Shown: positions 39,146 to 48,319, numbered from the stretch's first letter. The stretch: DNA of 64,000 nt from Bog-473 sp963809825 (GCA_963809825.1 CAWELJ010000014.1:1-64000), one strand, 5' to 3'. Notes: generated by a model not told the origin, from the letters alone. Translations and numbers: made by a program.

Positions 39146-39193
39146 CGGCCACCCGGCGGCCCCGGGGACGCGGCGCCCGGGACGGGGCGCCGC

Positions 39194-40339
39194 ATGAAGC
39201 GCCACCTGCTCGTCACGAACGACTTCCCGCCCAAGGTGGGCGGCATCCAGAACTACCTCTGGGACCTGTGGCGAAGGCTCGACCCCGCCACCTACGTCGT
39301 GCTGACCGCGTCGTCGCACACCGACGCCGCCGCCTTCGACGCCGAGCAGGCCGAGCGGGGCGTTCACATCGAGCGCGTGCCCGAGCCCATCCTCTTCTTC
39401 CCGACGCCCGGCACGCTGGCCGCCGTGCGCGGGTGCGCGCGCCGCCACGAGGTCGACCTGGTCCTGCTCGATCCCGCGCTGCCGCTCGGGCTGCTCGGCC
39501 CGCGCCTCGGCGTCCCCTACGGGGTGATCCTCCACGGCGCCGAGGTCAGCGTGCCGGGGCGCCTGCCCGGATCCCGCGCCGCGCTGGCCCGGGTGCTGCG
39601 CGACGCGCGGCTCGTCGTGTCCGCCGGGCGCTACCCGGCCGCGGAGGCCCTCCGGGCCGCCCCGTCGATCGCGGGGCGGGTGGTCGAGATCCCGCCCGGG
39701 GTCGACGCCGCCGCCGTCACGCCGCTCAAGGCGGCCGAGCGCCGCGCGGCGCGGGCCCGGCTCGGCCTGCCGGCGCGGGGCCCGCTCGTCGCCAGCGTGA
39801 GCCGGCTGGTGCCGCGCAAGGGGATGGACGTGCTCATTGAGGCCGTCGACCGCCTGGCGCAGTCCTATCCCGACCTGGTGCTGGCGATCGCGGGCCAGGG
39901 CAGGGACCTGCCCCGCCTGCAGCGGCTCGCCGCGGCGAGCCCGCAGTGCGTGCGGGTCCTCGGCCGGGTGAGCGACGAGGACCGGACCGCCCTCCTGGGC
40001 GCCGCCGACGTCTTCGTGATGGCGTGCCGCAACCGCTGGTTCGGCCTGGAGCAGGAGGGCTTCGGGATCGTGTTCCTCGAGGCCGCCGCCGCCGGCGTCC
40101 CCCAGGTGGCAGGCGACAGCGGGGGAGCGTCGGAGGCGGTGCTCGACGGGGTGACCGGCCTGGTGGTGGAGGCGCCGGGGGACCCCGGGGCGGTGGCCGA
40201 GGCCCTGCGCAGCCTGCTGGCGGACCCGGCCCGCCGCCGCCGGATGGGCCGGGCGGCCCGGGCCCGGGTACAGGAAAACTTCGACAACGACGTTCTCGCT
40301 TCTAGGCTGGCCGAGGCGCTGGCCGGAGTGGCAGTCTGA
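39194..40339 (+). CDS. GT4-family glycosyltransferase, PimB-like mannosyltransferase
   Basis: A 381-residue GT-B glycosyltransferase. The N-terminus LLVTNDFPPKVGGIQNYL has the acceptor-side glycine loop; the C-terminal half has ASVSRLVPRKGMDVLIEA and the nucleotide-sugar motif EQEGFGIVFLEAAAAGVPQVA (EGFG...E). The VPRKG and NRWFGLEQEGFG features resemble actinobacterial PimB (GDP-mannose: phosphatidylinositol monomannoside transferase). It probably makes PIM-type glycolipids at the inner membrane face. The donor and acceptor are inferred. It is followed 46 bp later by an SRPBCC gene. Confidence 0.88.
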   Translation: MKRHLLVTNDFPPKVGGIQNYLWDLWRRLDPATYVVLTASSHTDAAAFDAEQAERGVHIERVPEPILFFPTPGTLAAVRGCARRHEVDLVLLDPALPLGLLGPRLGVPYGVILHGAEVSVPGRLPGSRAALARVLRDARLVVSAGRYPAAEALRAAPSIAGRVVEIPPGVDAAAVTPLKAAERRAARARLGLPARGPLVASVSRLVPRKGMDVLIEAVDRLAQSYPDLVLAIAGQGRDLPRLQRLAAASPQCVRVLGRVSDEDRTALLGAADVFVMACRNRWFGLEQEGFGIVFLEAAAAGVPQVAGDSGGASEAVLDGVTGLVVEAPGDPGAVAEALRSLLADPARRRRMGRAARARVQENFDNDVLASRLAEALAGVAV

Positions 40340-40385
40340 TTCACCGCTGGGCCGAGGGGCACGGGACAGGAAGGAAGCACTGAGC

Positions 40386-40829
40386 GTGGCCGACACAGCT
40401 ACAGAGCACATCTCGGTGGCGGCACCCCCCGAGCGCTGCTTCGACGTCGCGGCCGACCTCGAGCGCTACCCCGAGTGGGCCGCCGACATCAAGGAGATCG
40501 AGGTCAAGGAGCGAGACGACCAGGGCCGTCCGCTCTCGGTGACGTTCCGCGCCGCCGCCTTCGGCCGCAGCACGAGTTACACGCTGGCCTACGACTACGC
40601 CGAGGCGCCGCACGTCCTGGCCTGGAAGCTCACCCAGGGCGACATCACCACCAAGCTCGACGGCAGCTACGTCTTCGACCCCGCCGAGGGCGGCGGCACC
40701 GACGTCACCTACCACCTCGAGGCGGAGCTGCGCGTGCCCATCCCCGGTTTCATCAAGATGCGGGCCACGAGCCGCATCATGGCGACGGCCATGCGAGAGC
40801 TGAAGGCGCGGGTCGAGTCGATCTCGTGA
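40386..40829 (+). CDS. SRPBCC (START-like) family protein
   Basis: A 147-residue protein with the SRPBCC/polyketide-cyclase-like layout: EHISVAAPPERCFDVAADLERYPEW, then strand-rich repeats, and the long C-terminal helix FIKMRATSRIMATAMRELKARVE. It starts with GTG at 40386. The stop overlaps the start of the ROK kinase gene (GTGA at 40826). Proteins like this occur next to glycosyltransferases and lipid enzymes in actinobacteria and may bind lipids. Ligand unknown. Confidence 0.85.
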   Translation: MADTATEHISVAAPPERCFDVAADLERYPEWAADIKEIEVKERDDQGRPLSVTFRAAAFGRSTSYTLAYDYAEAPHVLAWKLTQGDITTKLDGSYVFDPAEGGGTDVTYHLEAELRVPIPGFIKMRATSRIMATAMRELKARVESIS

Positions 40830-41827
40830 GCCCCGATGCGGGCCCGCCGGCCGCAGCCGGCGTCACCTACGGCATCGACATCGGCGGGACGAAGGTGCTC
40901 GGCGTCGCGCTCGGCCCGGGCGACGACGTCGTCGCCGAGGCCCGGGTCCCGACGCCCACCGGCAACCGCGAGGTCGTGGGCAGCCACGTGGCCGAGGCGG
41001 TGGCGCAGGTGGTGGTCGAGCTCGACCGCGGGCTCGGCGCGACGGGCGACGCCGCGGTCGGGGTCGGCGCGCCGGGCATGGTCGACCGGCACGGGCGCCT
41101 GTGCTTCGCACCCAACCTGCCCCAGGCCCAGGGGGTGGACTGGACCGAGCTCGTCGGGGACCGCCTGCCGGGGCGGCGCGTCCTCATTGAGAACGACGCC
41201 AATTTCGCCGTGCTGGCCGAGCACCGCCTCGGGGCCGCCCGCGGCAACGACGACGTCGTGATGGTGACCCTCGGCACCGGGATCGGCGGCGGCATCGTCA
41301 GCGCAGGCCGGGTGCAGGTCGGCTCGGGTGGCTTCGCGGGCGAGATCGGCCACATGGTGGTGGACCCCGCCGGGCCGGCCTGCCCGTGCGGGCGGCGGGG
41401 CTGCTGGGAGCGCTTCGCGTCGGGCGCCGGGCTCGGCGTCCTCGCCCGCGAGGCCGCGCTGGCCGGGAGGCTGGGTGAGGTGGTGCGGCTCGCCGGGGGC
41501 GACCCCGAGAGCGTGCGCGGCGAGGACGTCTCGGCCGCCGCGGCGGCCGGCGACCCGGCGGCCCAGCGCGTGATCCGAGAGGTCGGGTGGTGGGTCGGTT
41601 TCGGCCTGGCCAACCTGGCCTGCGTGCTCGATCCGGAGTGCTTCGTGCTGGGCGGCGGGGTGGTGCGGGCGGGCGACCTCCTCGTCGACGCGGCCCGCGC
41701 CACCTTCGCCGAGCTCGTCGAGGGCGGCGACCGGCGCCCGCCGGTGGTGATCGTGCCCGCGGCCTTCGGGGAGCGTGCCGGCGCGGTGGGCGCGGCGCTG
41801 GCGGCGCGGCAGGGTGGGCTGTGGTGA
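40826..41827 (+). CDS. ROK-family sugar kinase (glucokinase-like)
   Basis: A 333-residue ROK kinase. The ATP-phosphate motif is GIDIGGTKVLGVAL; the catalytic Asp lies in LIENDANFAVLAE; the ROK zinc motif is GEIGHMVV...CPCGRRGCWE with three Cys; and ADP-binding glycines are in GGGVVRAGDLL. These fit a glucokinase, which feeds glucose to glycolysis. The start is GTG overlapping the SRPBCC stop; the stop overlaps the LLM gene start (TGATG). N-acetylmannosamine or allose kinases are alternatives in the family. Confidence 0.9.
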   Translation: MSPDAGPPAAAGVTYGIDIGGTKVLGVALGPGDDVVAEARVPTPTGNREVVGSHVAEAVAQVVVELDRGLGATGDAAVGVGAPGMVDRHGRLCFAPNLPQAQGVDWTELVGDRLPGRRVLIENDANFAVLAEHRLGAARGNDDVVMVTLGTGIGGGIVSAGRVQVGSGGFAGEIGHMVVDPAGPACPCGRRGCWERFASGAGLGVLAREAALAGRLGEVVRLAGGDPESVRGEDVSAAAAAGDPAAQRVIREVGWWVGFGLANLACVLDPECFVLGGGVVRAGDLLVDAARATFAELVEGGDRRPPVVIVPAAFGERAGAVGAALAARQGGLW

Positions 41828-42582
41828 TGCGGACCGGTGTCGTGCTGCCGACGTTCCGCGACCGGCCCGACGACGCCTTCGCCGCCGCGGCGGAGGCGGT
41901 CGCGGCCGGCGTGGACGGGCTGTTCTGCTACGACCACATCTGGCCCCTGGGCCAACCCGAGCGCCCGGCGCTGGCGCCCTTCCCCGTCCTCGGCGCGCTG
42001 GCCACGCGGCTCGGTCCGCCGCGGGCGGAGGGGGAGGGCCCCTTCCTCGGCACCCTCGTGGCGCGGGTCGGCCTGGCGCCCAACGCGGTCCTCGCCGCGC
42101 AGTTCGCCGCCCTCGAGCGGCTGGCGCCGGGCCGCGTGATCGCCGGCCTCGGCACCGGTGACCGGCTGAGCGAGGAGGAGAACCGCGCCTACGGCATCCC
42201 CTTCCTGCCCGCGGTGGAGCGCCGCGCCCAGCTGGTGGAACTCGGCCGCGAGCTGGTGGCCGCCGGGCTCACGGTCTGGGTCGCCGGCGGGACGGCGGGG
42301 CGCACCGAGGAGGCCCGGGCGGCGGGCGGGGTCCTCAACGTGTGGGACGCCGACCCGGCGCTGGTGGCCGAGCGCGCGTCGGGCCCCGACGGCGTAGAGG
42401 TGACCTGGGCGGGGCCGCCGCCCACGGGGTCGCCGCCCCTCGCCGACGTCGTGCGCGCCCTGCACGGGGCGGGCGCCACCTGGGCCGTGTTCGGCTGGCC
42501 GGTCGATGTCGAAGCGCTGGTCGCCGCCGCGCGCGCGGTGGGGGACGGCCCATCGTCGGGAGGCTCGGGAAGCGGGCCGTAG
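41827..42582 (+). CDS. LLM-class flavin/F420-dependent oxidoreductase
   Basis: A 251-residue luciferase-like TIM-barrel protein, short for the family (typical 280-350). MRTGVVLPTFRDRPDDAFAAA and GVDGLFCYDHIWPLG open the barrel; ERLAPGRVIAGLGTGDRLSEEENRAYGI is the conserved mid-barrel segment. F420 is the likely cofactor in actinobacteria, but FMN cannot be excluded. The ATG at 41827 overlaps the ROK stop; a GTG three bases earlier is also possible. It belongs to the SRPBCC-ROK-LLM coupled unit. Substrate unknown. Confidence 0.82.
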   Translation: MRTGVVLPTFRDRPDDAFAAAAEAVAAGVDGLFCYDHIWPLGQPERPALAPFPVLGALATRLGPPRAEGEGPFLGTLVARVGLAPNAVLAAQFAALERLAPGRVIAGLGTGDRLSEEENRAYGIPFLPAVERRAQLVELGRELVAAGLTVWVAGGTAGRTEEARAAGGVLNVWDADPALVAERASGPDGVEVTWAGPPPTGSPPLADVVRALHGAGATWAVFGWPVDVEALVAAARAVGDGPSSGGSGSGP

Positions 42583-42591
42583 ACTTCCGCG

Positions 42592-43806
42592 ATGGAGTTC
42601 CGCCGGATCAACGGGCTGCCGCCCTACGTCTTCGCCACCATCAACGACCTCAAGGCGACGTCGCGGCGAGCCGGTCGGGACGTCATCGACCTCGGCTTCG
42701 GCAATCCGGACCTGCCCTCCCCCGACGTGGCCGTCGGCAAGCTGGCCGAGTCCGCCTACAACCCGCGCAACCACCGCTACTCGGCCTCCCGGGGCATCCC
42801 CAAGCTGCGCAGCGCCATCACGGACCTCTACCGGCGCAAGTTCGCCGTCGAGCTCGACCCCGAGACCGAGGTCGTGACGACCATCGGGGCCAAGGAGGGC
42901 TTCTCGCACCTCATGTGGGTGCTGGTCGGTCCCGGGGATACGGCACTGGTGCCCTCCCCGTCGTACCCGATCCACATCTGGGGCCCGCTGTTCGCCGGCG
43001 CCGACGTGCGCCAGGTCCCGCTGGCGGGGCCGGCGGTGCCGAGCGAGGCCGAGGGCGCGCCGGACCCCGGCGACGCGTTCTTCGACGGGCTCATGAGCGC
43101 GTGGGAGGAGTCGTGGCCCAAGCCACGCGTGATCGTCCTCTCCTTCCCGCACAACCCGACGACTGCCTGCGTCGATCTGTCCTTCATGGAGCGCCTCGTC
43201 GCCTTCGCCCGCGAGCACGAGGTGGTGCTGGTGCACGACTTCGCGTATGCCGACCTCGGCTTCGACGGGTACGACCCGCCCTCCATCCTGCAGGTACCCG
43301 GCGCCACCGACGTCGCGGTCGAGATCTACACCATGACCAAGTCGTTCTCCATGGCGGGGTGGCGCGTGGGGTTCGTCGTCGGCAACCGCGAGATCGTGCA
43401 GGCGCTGACCAAGCTCAAGACGTACCTCGACTACGGGACGTTCCAGCCCATTCAGATTGCGGCCATCGTGGCGATGAACGAGGCGCCCGACTACCCCAAG
43501 GAGATCAACGCCATCTACCGCTCACGGCGCGACACGCTGTGCGACGGGCTCAACCGCATCGGGTGGCACCTGGTGCCGCCCAAGGGGACGATGTTCGTCT
43601 GGGCCCCCATTCCGGAGCCCTACCGCGAGATGGGCTCGCTCGAGTTCTCGAAGTACCTGGTCAGCGAGGCGGACGTGGCCACCTCGCCCGGCGTCGGGTT
43701 CGGTCCCGGCGGCGACGGCCACGTCCGGTTCGCGCTGATCGAGAACGAGCAGCGCATCGGCCAGGCCGTGCGCAACCTGCGCGGCGCCCTCACCAAGCTG
43801 GGATAG
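42592..43806 (+). CDS. Class I/II PLP-dependent aminotransferase (AlaC-like)
   Basis: A 404-residue fold-type I aminotransferase. GFGNPDLPSP and YSASRGIPKLRSAI are the N-terminal substrate motifs; the Asn/Pro of SFPHNPTTACVD and Asp/Tyr of HDFAYADLGF contact PLP; the Schiff-base Lys is in YTMTKSFSMAGWRVGF; the carboxylate-binding Arg lies in GHVRFALIENEQR. The pattern is closest to alanine/glutamate-pyruvate aminotransferases (AlaC/AlaA type). It starts 10 bp after the LLM gene. It links pyruvate and amino-acid pools; exact donor unproven. Confidence 0.9.
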   Translation: MEFRRINGLPPYVFATINDLKATSRRAGRDVIDLGFGNPDLPSPDVAVGKLAESAYNPRNHRYSASRGIPKLRSAITDLYRRKFAVELDPETEVVTTIGAKEGFSHLMWVLVGPGDTALVPSPSYPIHIWGPLFAGADVRQVPLAGPAVPSEAEGAPDPGDAFFDGLMSAWEESWPKPRVIVLSFPHNPTTACVDLSFMERLVAFAREHEVVLVHDFAYADLGFDGYDPPSILQVPGATDVAVEIYTMTKSFSMAGWRVGFVVGNREIVQALTKLKTYLDYGTFQPIQIAAIVAMNEAPDYPKEINAIYRSRRDTLCDGLNRIGWHLVPPKGTMFVWAPIPEPYREMGSLEFSKYLVSEADVATSPGVGFGPGGDGHVRFALIENEQRIGQAVRNLRGALTKLG

Positions 43807-43812
43807 GGCTCC

Positions 43813-44691
43813 TCAGGGGAGTCCCGCGCCGGGCACCGTCGTCCGCGCCTTCTCGATGGCGCCCTCGCGGGTCAACCGGCGCTTGTTGGCGTCGCTGTCG
43901 ACCGCGGTGACCATGTACAGGGTGCGCCGGTCGTCGTCGCCCAGCATGCAGGCGTAGCAGTTCATGGAGGTGACGACCCGTTCGAGCACGGCGCCACCCT
44001 CGGCGACGCGCACGCACTCGGGGGCGAAGGCGTTCGAGACCCAGATGGAGCCGTCGGCACACAGGCAGATGCCGTCGGGCGCGACGCCCGACAGCGCCGC
44101 CCACTCACGGCGGTTGGTCAGCGTGCCGTCCGCCTCGCGGTCGAACGCGGTGAGCCGGGCGCCCATGCTCTCGGCGATGACGAGTGTGGCGCCGTCCTCG
44201 GTGATGACGGCGCCGTTGGGGAACGCGAGGTCCGCCGCGGCCTCGCAGCTGGTGCCGTCGGGATCGACGCGGACCAAGGACGCGGGGGCGATGGCACTCG
44301 CCTCCACCGTGCCGTCGTAGAGGCCGTCGAGGTCGAAGCCGAAGTTGCCCGCGTAGGCCTGGCCGTTGGCGGCCACCACCATGTCGTTGGCGTGCCAGGT
44401 CGCCCACGGCGTCAGGTCACCGTGGTGCACGATCGTCCCGTCGGGCTCGCGGCGCATGACGGCGCGGTCGAGGCGTGAATTGACGAGGAGCCTCCCGTCG
44501 GGGAGCCAGCCCAGCCCCGCCGGCTCGCCCTCGAAGTCCACCTCGACCCGGCGCTCGCCGTCGGGCGACACGGAGGAGACCGCGTGGTCGAAGAAGTCCG
44601 AGTACCACAGCCGGCCCTCGTGCCAGCGCGGGCACTCCCCGAAGTACAGGCCGGACAGGAACGGCTCAGCGGTCACGGCGTCGCTCGTCAC
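43813..44691 (-). CDS. SMP-30/gluconolactonase/LRE-family protein
   Basis: A 292-residue six-bladed beta-propeller protein. The metal-binding Glu is in LYFGECPRWHEGRLW; Asn in TWHANDMVVAANGQAY; Asn/Asp in GVAPDGICLCADGSIWVSN are typical of the SMP-30 site. It has no signal peptide and should be cytoplasmic. It may hydrolyse sugar lactones or related esters. It is convergent with the aminotransferase gene (6 bp between stops) and starts with GTG. Divergent from plsC. Confidence 0.88.
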   Translation of the reverse strand: MTSDAVTAEPFLSGLYFGECPRWHEGRLWYSDFFDHAVSSVSPDGERRVEVDFEGEPAGLGWLPDGRLLVNSRLDRAVMRREPDGTIVHHGDLTPWATWHANDMVVAANGQAYAGNFGFDLDGLYDGTVEASAIAPASLVRVDPDGTSCEAAADLAFPNGAVITEDGATLVIAESMGARLTAFDREADGTLTNRREWAALSGVAPDGICLCADGSIWVSNAFAPECVRVAEGGAVLERVVTSMNCYACMLGDDDRRTLYMVTAVDSDANKRRLTREGAIEKARTTVPGAGLP

Positions 44692-44785
44692 GGTGTGGCT
44701 CCTCCCCTCGGCGTGGGCACCGGCAGTTCAGCACAGCGGGCGTACCGCTGCAGCGCCGGCCTCCGAGGGCTACCTTGGGCCCGTG

Positions 44786-45466
44786 ATGTACTGGGTGCTC
44801 AAGGCGCTGCTGACCCCGATCTTCTTCCTCTTGTACCGGGTGCGGGTCGAGGGGAGGGAGCACATCCCCACGCAGGGCCCGGCGGTCCTGGCGGCCAACC
44901 ACCAGTCGTTCTGCGATTCCTTCTTCATCCCGCTGGTGGTGCGGCGCAAGGTGACGTTCCTCGCCAAGGCGGAGTACTTCGACTCGTGGAAGACGGCGTG
45001 GTTCTTCCGGGCCGCGGGCCAGATCCCGATCAGGCGGACCGGGGGGAGCGCCTCGGAGCGGGCGCTCGAAACCGCTCGCAACGACGTCCTGGGCAAGGGG
45101 CAGATCCTCGGTCTCTATCCCGAGGGCACGCGCAGCCTCGACGAGTACGTGCACAAGGGCCGGACCGGGGTGACGAGGCTCTCGCGGGAGTGCGGCGTGC
45201 CCATCATCCCCGTGGGCGTAGTCGGGACGGTCGACGTGCAGCCGGTCAACTCCAATGTGATGCGCCCGTTCAAGAGGGTGACCATCCGCTTCGGCCCGCC
45301 CATGCAGATGGACCCACCCGAGAACCCGGCGGACCCGCTCGAGAACCACGACCACACCCAGTGCCGTGCCTTCACCGACACCCTGATGCACGAGATCGCC
45401 CGGCTCTCCGAGCGTGAGTACGTCGACGAGTACGTGCCCGCCCGCACGAGCGCCGCCGCTGCCTGA
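44786..45466 (+). CDS. 1-acyl-sn-glycerol-3-phosphate acyltransferase (PlsC-like)
   Basis: A 226-residue acyltransferase. An N-terminal membrane segment (LKALLTPIFFLLYRV) precedes the catalytic NHQSFCDS (HxxxxD) at about residue 39 and the acceptor motif YPEGTRSLDEYV. The later blocks IPVGVVGTVD are also present. It transfers an acyl group to lysophosphatidate or a similar glycerolipid at the membrane. ATG at 44786 is chosen; GTG three bases earlier is possible. The next gene is a small ACT protein after 76 bp. Confidence 0.9.
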   Translation: MYWVLKALLTPIFFLLYRVRVEGREHIPTQGPAVLAANHQSFCDSFFIPLVVRRKVTFLAKAEYFDSWKTAWFFRAAGQIPIRRTGGSASERALETARNDVLGKGQILGLYPEGTRSLDEYVHKGRTGVTRLSRECGVPIIPVGVVGTVDVQPVNSNVMRPFKRVTIRFGPPMQMDPPENPADPLENHDHTQCRAFTDTLMHEIARLSEREYVDEYVPARTSAAAA

Positions 45467-45542
45467 AAGCCAATCCGCAGCCCAGACGATCCGTAAAGAA
45501 TCCGAAACAGTCAGTTCATATTGACCGCCTAACGTTTGGCGC

Positions 45543-45803
45543 ATGGCTGGCTACGTGGTCAGGATCGCACTGCCCGACCGGCCCGGCGCCCTGGGCCTGG
45601 TGGCCAGCCGGATCGGGTCCGTCGGGGGGGACATCGTCGCCATCAACATCTTGGAGCGCGACGACGGCCAGGCGGTCGACGAGTTCGTCGTCGAGATCGG
45701 CGGACACCATCTCATCGAGCTCCTGCAGAGCGAGATCCACGAGGTGGACGGCGTCACCGTCCTCGAGATCCGGGCGGCGGGCTCGACGACGCCGGCGGGC
45801 TGA
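45543..45803 (+). CDS. Single ACT-domain protein
   Basis: An 86-residue protein consisting of one ACT domain: YVVRIALPDRPGALGLVASRIGSVGGDIVAI, then EFVVEIGGHHLIELLQSEIHEVDGVTVLEI. ACT domains bind amino acids or other small ligands and usually act as regulatory dimers. It overlaps the 3' end of the opposing regulator gene by 50 bp. It may be an independent sensor subunit; its partner is not evident. Confidence 0.85.
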   Translation: MAGYVVRIALPDRPGALGLVASRIGSVGGDIVAINILERDDGQAVDEFVVEIGGHHLIELLQSEIHEVDGVTVLEIRAAGSTTPAG

Positions 45804-46473
45804 CGACGTAGGCGCACACATGCGCGCCGTCCATGAGGTGGGCCACCCGGCGCACGGTGGCCCCGGGCAGGGCGTCGCGGATGAAGGCGAGCTCGGAGGT
45901 GCACGCCTGCGAGAACCCGTGCGCCACGGTGAGGATGGCGCAGTTGTGCTCGGTGATGCGCCAGCTGCCGTCGGGCAGCCGCTCCGCCTCGGCCAGGTAG
46001 CCGTCCTCGTCGAGGATGGCGGTGAGCGCGGCGACCTGCTCGTCGAAGGGCAGGTGGGCGGTGCGGGGCAGCGCGCCGGCGACGCGCCGCCGCCGGCGCT
46101 GCTCGAAGAGCTCGTCGACCTGGGCCGCGTCCGGGCCGCCCAGGTACCCGAGCAGCTCGGTCGTGAGGTCGCCGTAGCGTTTCGGGTAGAGGGACTCGGC
46201 GGCCGCCGTCAGCTCGTAGACGTGCCGGGGCCGCCCGCGCCCGGCGCCATCGGGCACCTCGTCGCGGTGGGTCAGGAGGCCGTCCTCCTCGAGGCGCGTC
46301 ATCTGCATGCGCACGGCGGCCGGGGTGAGCGAGAGTGCCGCGGCGACGGCCGCGGCGTCGAGCGGCCCCTGGCGCTTGACGAGGTTGAGGATGGCGCGCC
46401 GCGTCGTCGGCAGCTGCTGCAGCGGTGACTCCGCAGGCTCGTTCTCGGCGGTCGTCCCGGGCTCGGCCGTCAC
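45754..46473 (-). CDS. SufR-like HTH transcriptional regulator with Fe-S-type Cys
   Basis: A 239-residue regulator. After a polar N-terminus, PTTRRAILNLVKRQGPLDAAA, VRMQMTRLEEDGLLTHRD and GRGRPRHVYEL form a winged helix-turn-helix. The C-terminal domain has three Cys placed as in SufR Fe-S sensors: HNCAIL, QACTSEL and HVCAYVV. SufR represses suf Fe-S assembly genes and senses cluster supply. No suf genes are in the window; instead it ends an SDR-queA-regulator operon. The start is GTG overlapping the queA stop (GTGA). The 3' end overlaps the ACT gene. Confidence 0.82.
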   Translation of the reverse strand: MTAEPGTTAENEPAESPLQQLPTTRRAILNLVKRQGPLDAAAVAAALSLTPAAVRMQMTRLEEDGLLTHRDEVPDGAGRGRPRHVYELTAAAESLYPKRYGDLTTELLGYLGGPDAAQVDELFEQRRRRRVAGALPRTAHLPFDEQVAALTAILDEDGYLAEAERLPDGSWRITEHNCAILTVAHGFSQACTSELAFIRDALPGATVRRVAHLMDGAHVCAYVVSPPASSSPPPGSRGR

Positions 46474-47564
46474 GGCAGGATCAGGTGGACGTCGCCGAAC
46501 TCGTGCCACAGGTAGCCCTCGTCCAGTGCGGCGGCGTAGGACGCCTGCAGCAGCGGCCGCCCGGCGATGGCCTCGAGCATCGCGAGGTGCGAGGCCTCGG
46601 GCTCGTGCCAGCCGGTCAGGAAGCCGTCGATGGAGTGGACGGGGCGCTCGGGCGAGACGACGGTCTCGGTCCAGCCCTCGCTCGGGTGCACGTGCCCATG
46701 TTCGTCGACCACCGACTCGAGCGCACGCACCACGGTGGTGCCGACGGCGATGACGCGGCCACCGGAACGGCGGGTGTCGTTGATGCGGTGGGCGGTGGCC
46801 AGCGAGACCCTGAAGTACTCGGCGTAGGGCGGTTCGCTGGCCTCGAGCGAGGCGACGCCGGTGTGCAGCAGGAGGGGGGCCACGCCGACGCCCTTGGCCA
46901 CCAGGCGCATCAGCACCTCCGGCGTGAAGGGGCGGCCGGCGCTCGGCATCTCGGCCGATCCGGGCTCGGTGGCGTAGACGTTCTGGTAGGCCGAGATCGG
47001 GTAGCTGCCGCGCACGTAGCCGTAGCGGATGGGGCGACCGTGGCGGGCCAGGTAGCTGTGCAGCCGCTCGGGCGTCTCGACCCGGGAGACCCACAGGCGC
47101 ACGCCGGCACCACCGGGACCGGGGGAGTACGGGGCCAGCAGGGCGACCCGGCCGCCGTCGGGGAGGGCGACGGTGTCGCCCGGCGCGGCGCCCAGCTGGG
47201 CCGCGCCGCCGCGCCGGACCTCCACGGTCCACAGGCCGGCCGGCAGCTGGGTCGAGAGGTGCACCTGGACGGCCGACCCGTCCGGGGCCGTGCCGTCGAC
47301 CTCGGCGGCCAGGGTCCCCGAGGTGTTGATCACGACGAGGTCGCCCTCGTCGAGGAAGCGGGGCAGCTCGGAGAAGTGCGAGTGGACGAGCGCGCCGTCC
47401 GACCTGGTCGCCACCAGCATGCGCACGGCGTCGCGTGTGATGCCGCGGTACTCGGGCGGCGCCGGCGCCTCGAGCTCGGGCGGCAGGGAGAACGAGAGCG
47501 GGTGCAGCTCCGGGAGGCGGGCCGGGCCTTCCCGATCGAGCGTCGGCGCGGCCAGCGCGCTCAT
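46470..47564 (-). CDS. queA: S-adenosylmethionine:tRNA ribosyltransferase-isomerase QueA-like
   Basis: A 364-residue protein with family landmarks: GDLVVINTSGTLAAEVDG near the N-terminus (VVNxTRV region), PRSYPI-like segment YGYVRGSYPISAYQNVYA, AVGTTVVRALES, and DGFLTGWHEPEASHLAML. QueA transfers the ribosyl part of SAM to preQ1 in tRNA, giving epoxyqueuosine. Other queuosine genes are absent here, and several motifs are divergent from canonical QueA, so it could be a paralogue with another role. It is coupled on both sides (ATGA with the SDR, GTGA with the regulator). Confidence 0.82.
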   Translation of the reverse strand: MSALAAPTLDREGPARLPELHPLSFSLPPELEAPAPPEYRGITRDAVRMLVATRSDGALVHSHFSELPRFLDEGDLVVINTSGTLAAEVDGTAPDGSAVQVHLSTQLPAGLWTVEVRRGGAAQLGAAPGDTVALPDGGRVALLAPYSPGPGGAGVRLWVSRVETPERLHSYLARHGRPIRYGYVRGSYPISAYQNVYATEPGSAEMPSAGRPFTPEVLMRLVAKGVGVAPLLLHTGVASLEASEPPYAEYFRVSLATAHRINDTRRSGGRVIAVGTTVVRALESVVDEHGHVHPSEGWTETVVSPERPVHSIDGFLTGWHEPEASHLAMLEAIAGRPLLQASYAAALDEGYLWHEFGDVHLILP

Positions 47565-48277
47565 GCCACCGCTCCCCTCGAGCTCAGGTCGGCCGCCCGG
47601 TAGCGACCGCTGGGGCGGCCGCCGGCGATCAACTCGAGGAAGGCGGGCACCACGCTGGCCGGCTCGGGCCGGTCGGAGATGTCCTCGCCCGGGAACGCGG
47701 CCTGGTGCATGACGGTGCGCAGGTCTCCGGGGTCCACCGACCACACGGTCAGCGCCGGGAACTCGACGGCGAGCACGGCGCCGAGGTGCTCGAGCGCCGC
47801 CTTGCCGGCGCCGTAGCCACCCCAGCCCTCGTAGGCCTCGACGGCGGCGTCCGAGGTGACGTTCAGCACACGCGGGTGCACGGCGTCGAGCAGCAGGGGG
47901 AGCGCGACCTGCACCAACCCGAGCGGGGCGACGACGTTGACCTCGAAGGCCACCCGCAGGTCACCGAGCGGGTAGTCCGCCAGCGAGGGGAGCGGCGAGG
48001 CGCCGAGGGTCCCGGCGTTGTTCACCACCAGGTCGAGACCGCCGAGCTCGAAGGCGGCCGCGGTCAGCTCGTGGCGGTGGTCGGGGTCGGTGATGTCACC
48101 GGCCCGCGCCACGACCCGGGCGCCCCGCGCCGCCCGGGCGCGGATCCCCTCTGCCGCGGCGTCGAGGGTCGTACGGTCGCGCCCGTCGACCACGAGCGAC
48201 CAGCCGGCTCCCGCCAGCCCGCCCGCCAACGCCTCCCCGAGTCCCCTCGATGCCCCTGTCACGATGGCCACGCTCAT
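47561..48277 (-). CDS. Short-chain dehydrogenase/reductase
   Basis: A 238-residue SDR. The cofactor loop is VTGASRGLGEALAGGLA; the NAG motif is VVNNAGTLGASP; the catalytic Ser lies in LNVTSDAAVEA and the YxxxK in GYGAGKAALEH. Arg in GRDRTTLDAA after beta-2 suggests NADP. The conserved position after the YxxxK reads WSVDPGDLRTVMHQ. The ATG at 48277 follows a GGAAGGGTGGGCAGCC leader. It is the first gene of the SDR-queA-regulator operon. Substrate unknown. Confidence 0.88.
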   Translation of the reverse strand: MSVAIVTGASRGLGEALAGGLAGAGWSLVVDGRDRTTLDAAAEGIRARAARGARVVARAGDITDPDHRHELTAAAFELGGLDLVVNNAGTLGASPLPSLADYPLGDLRVAFEVNVVAPLGLVQVALPLLLDAVHPRVLNVTSDAAVEAYEGWGGYGAGKAALEHLGAVLAVEFPALTVWSVDPGDLRTVMHQAAFPGEDISDRPEPASVVPAFLELIAGGRPSGRYRAADLSSRGAVA

Positions 48278-48319
48278 GGCTGCCCACCCTTCCGAGCGGC
48301 GGGTCCGCTCCTCTGGGTG

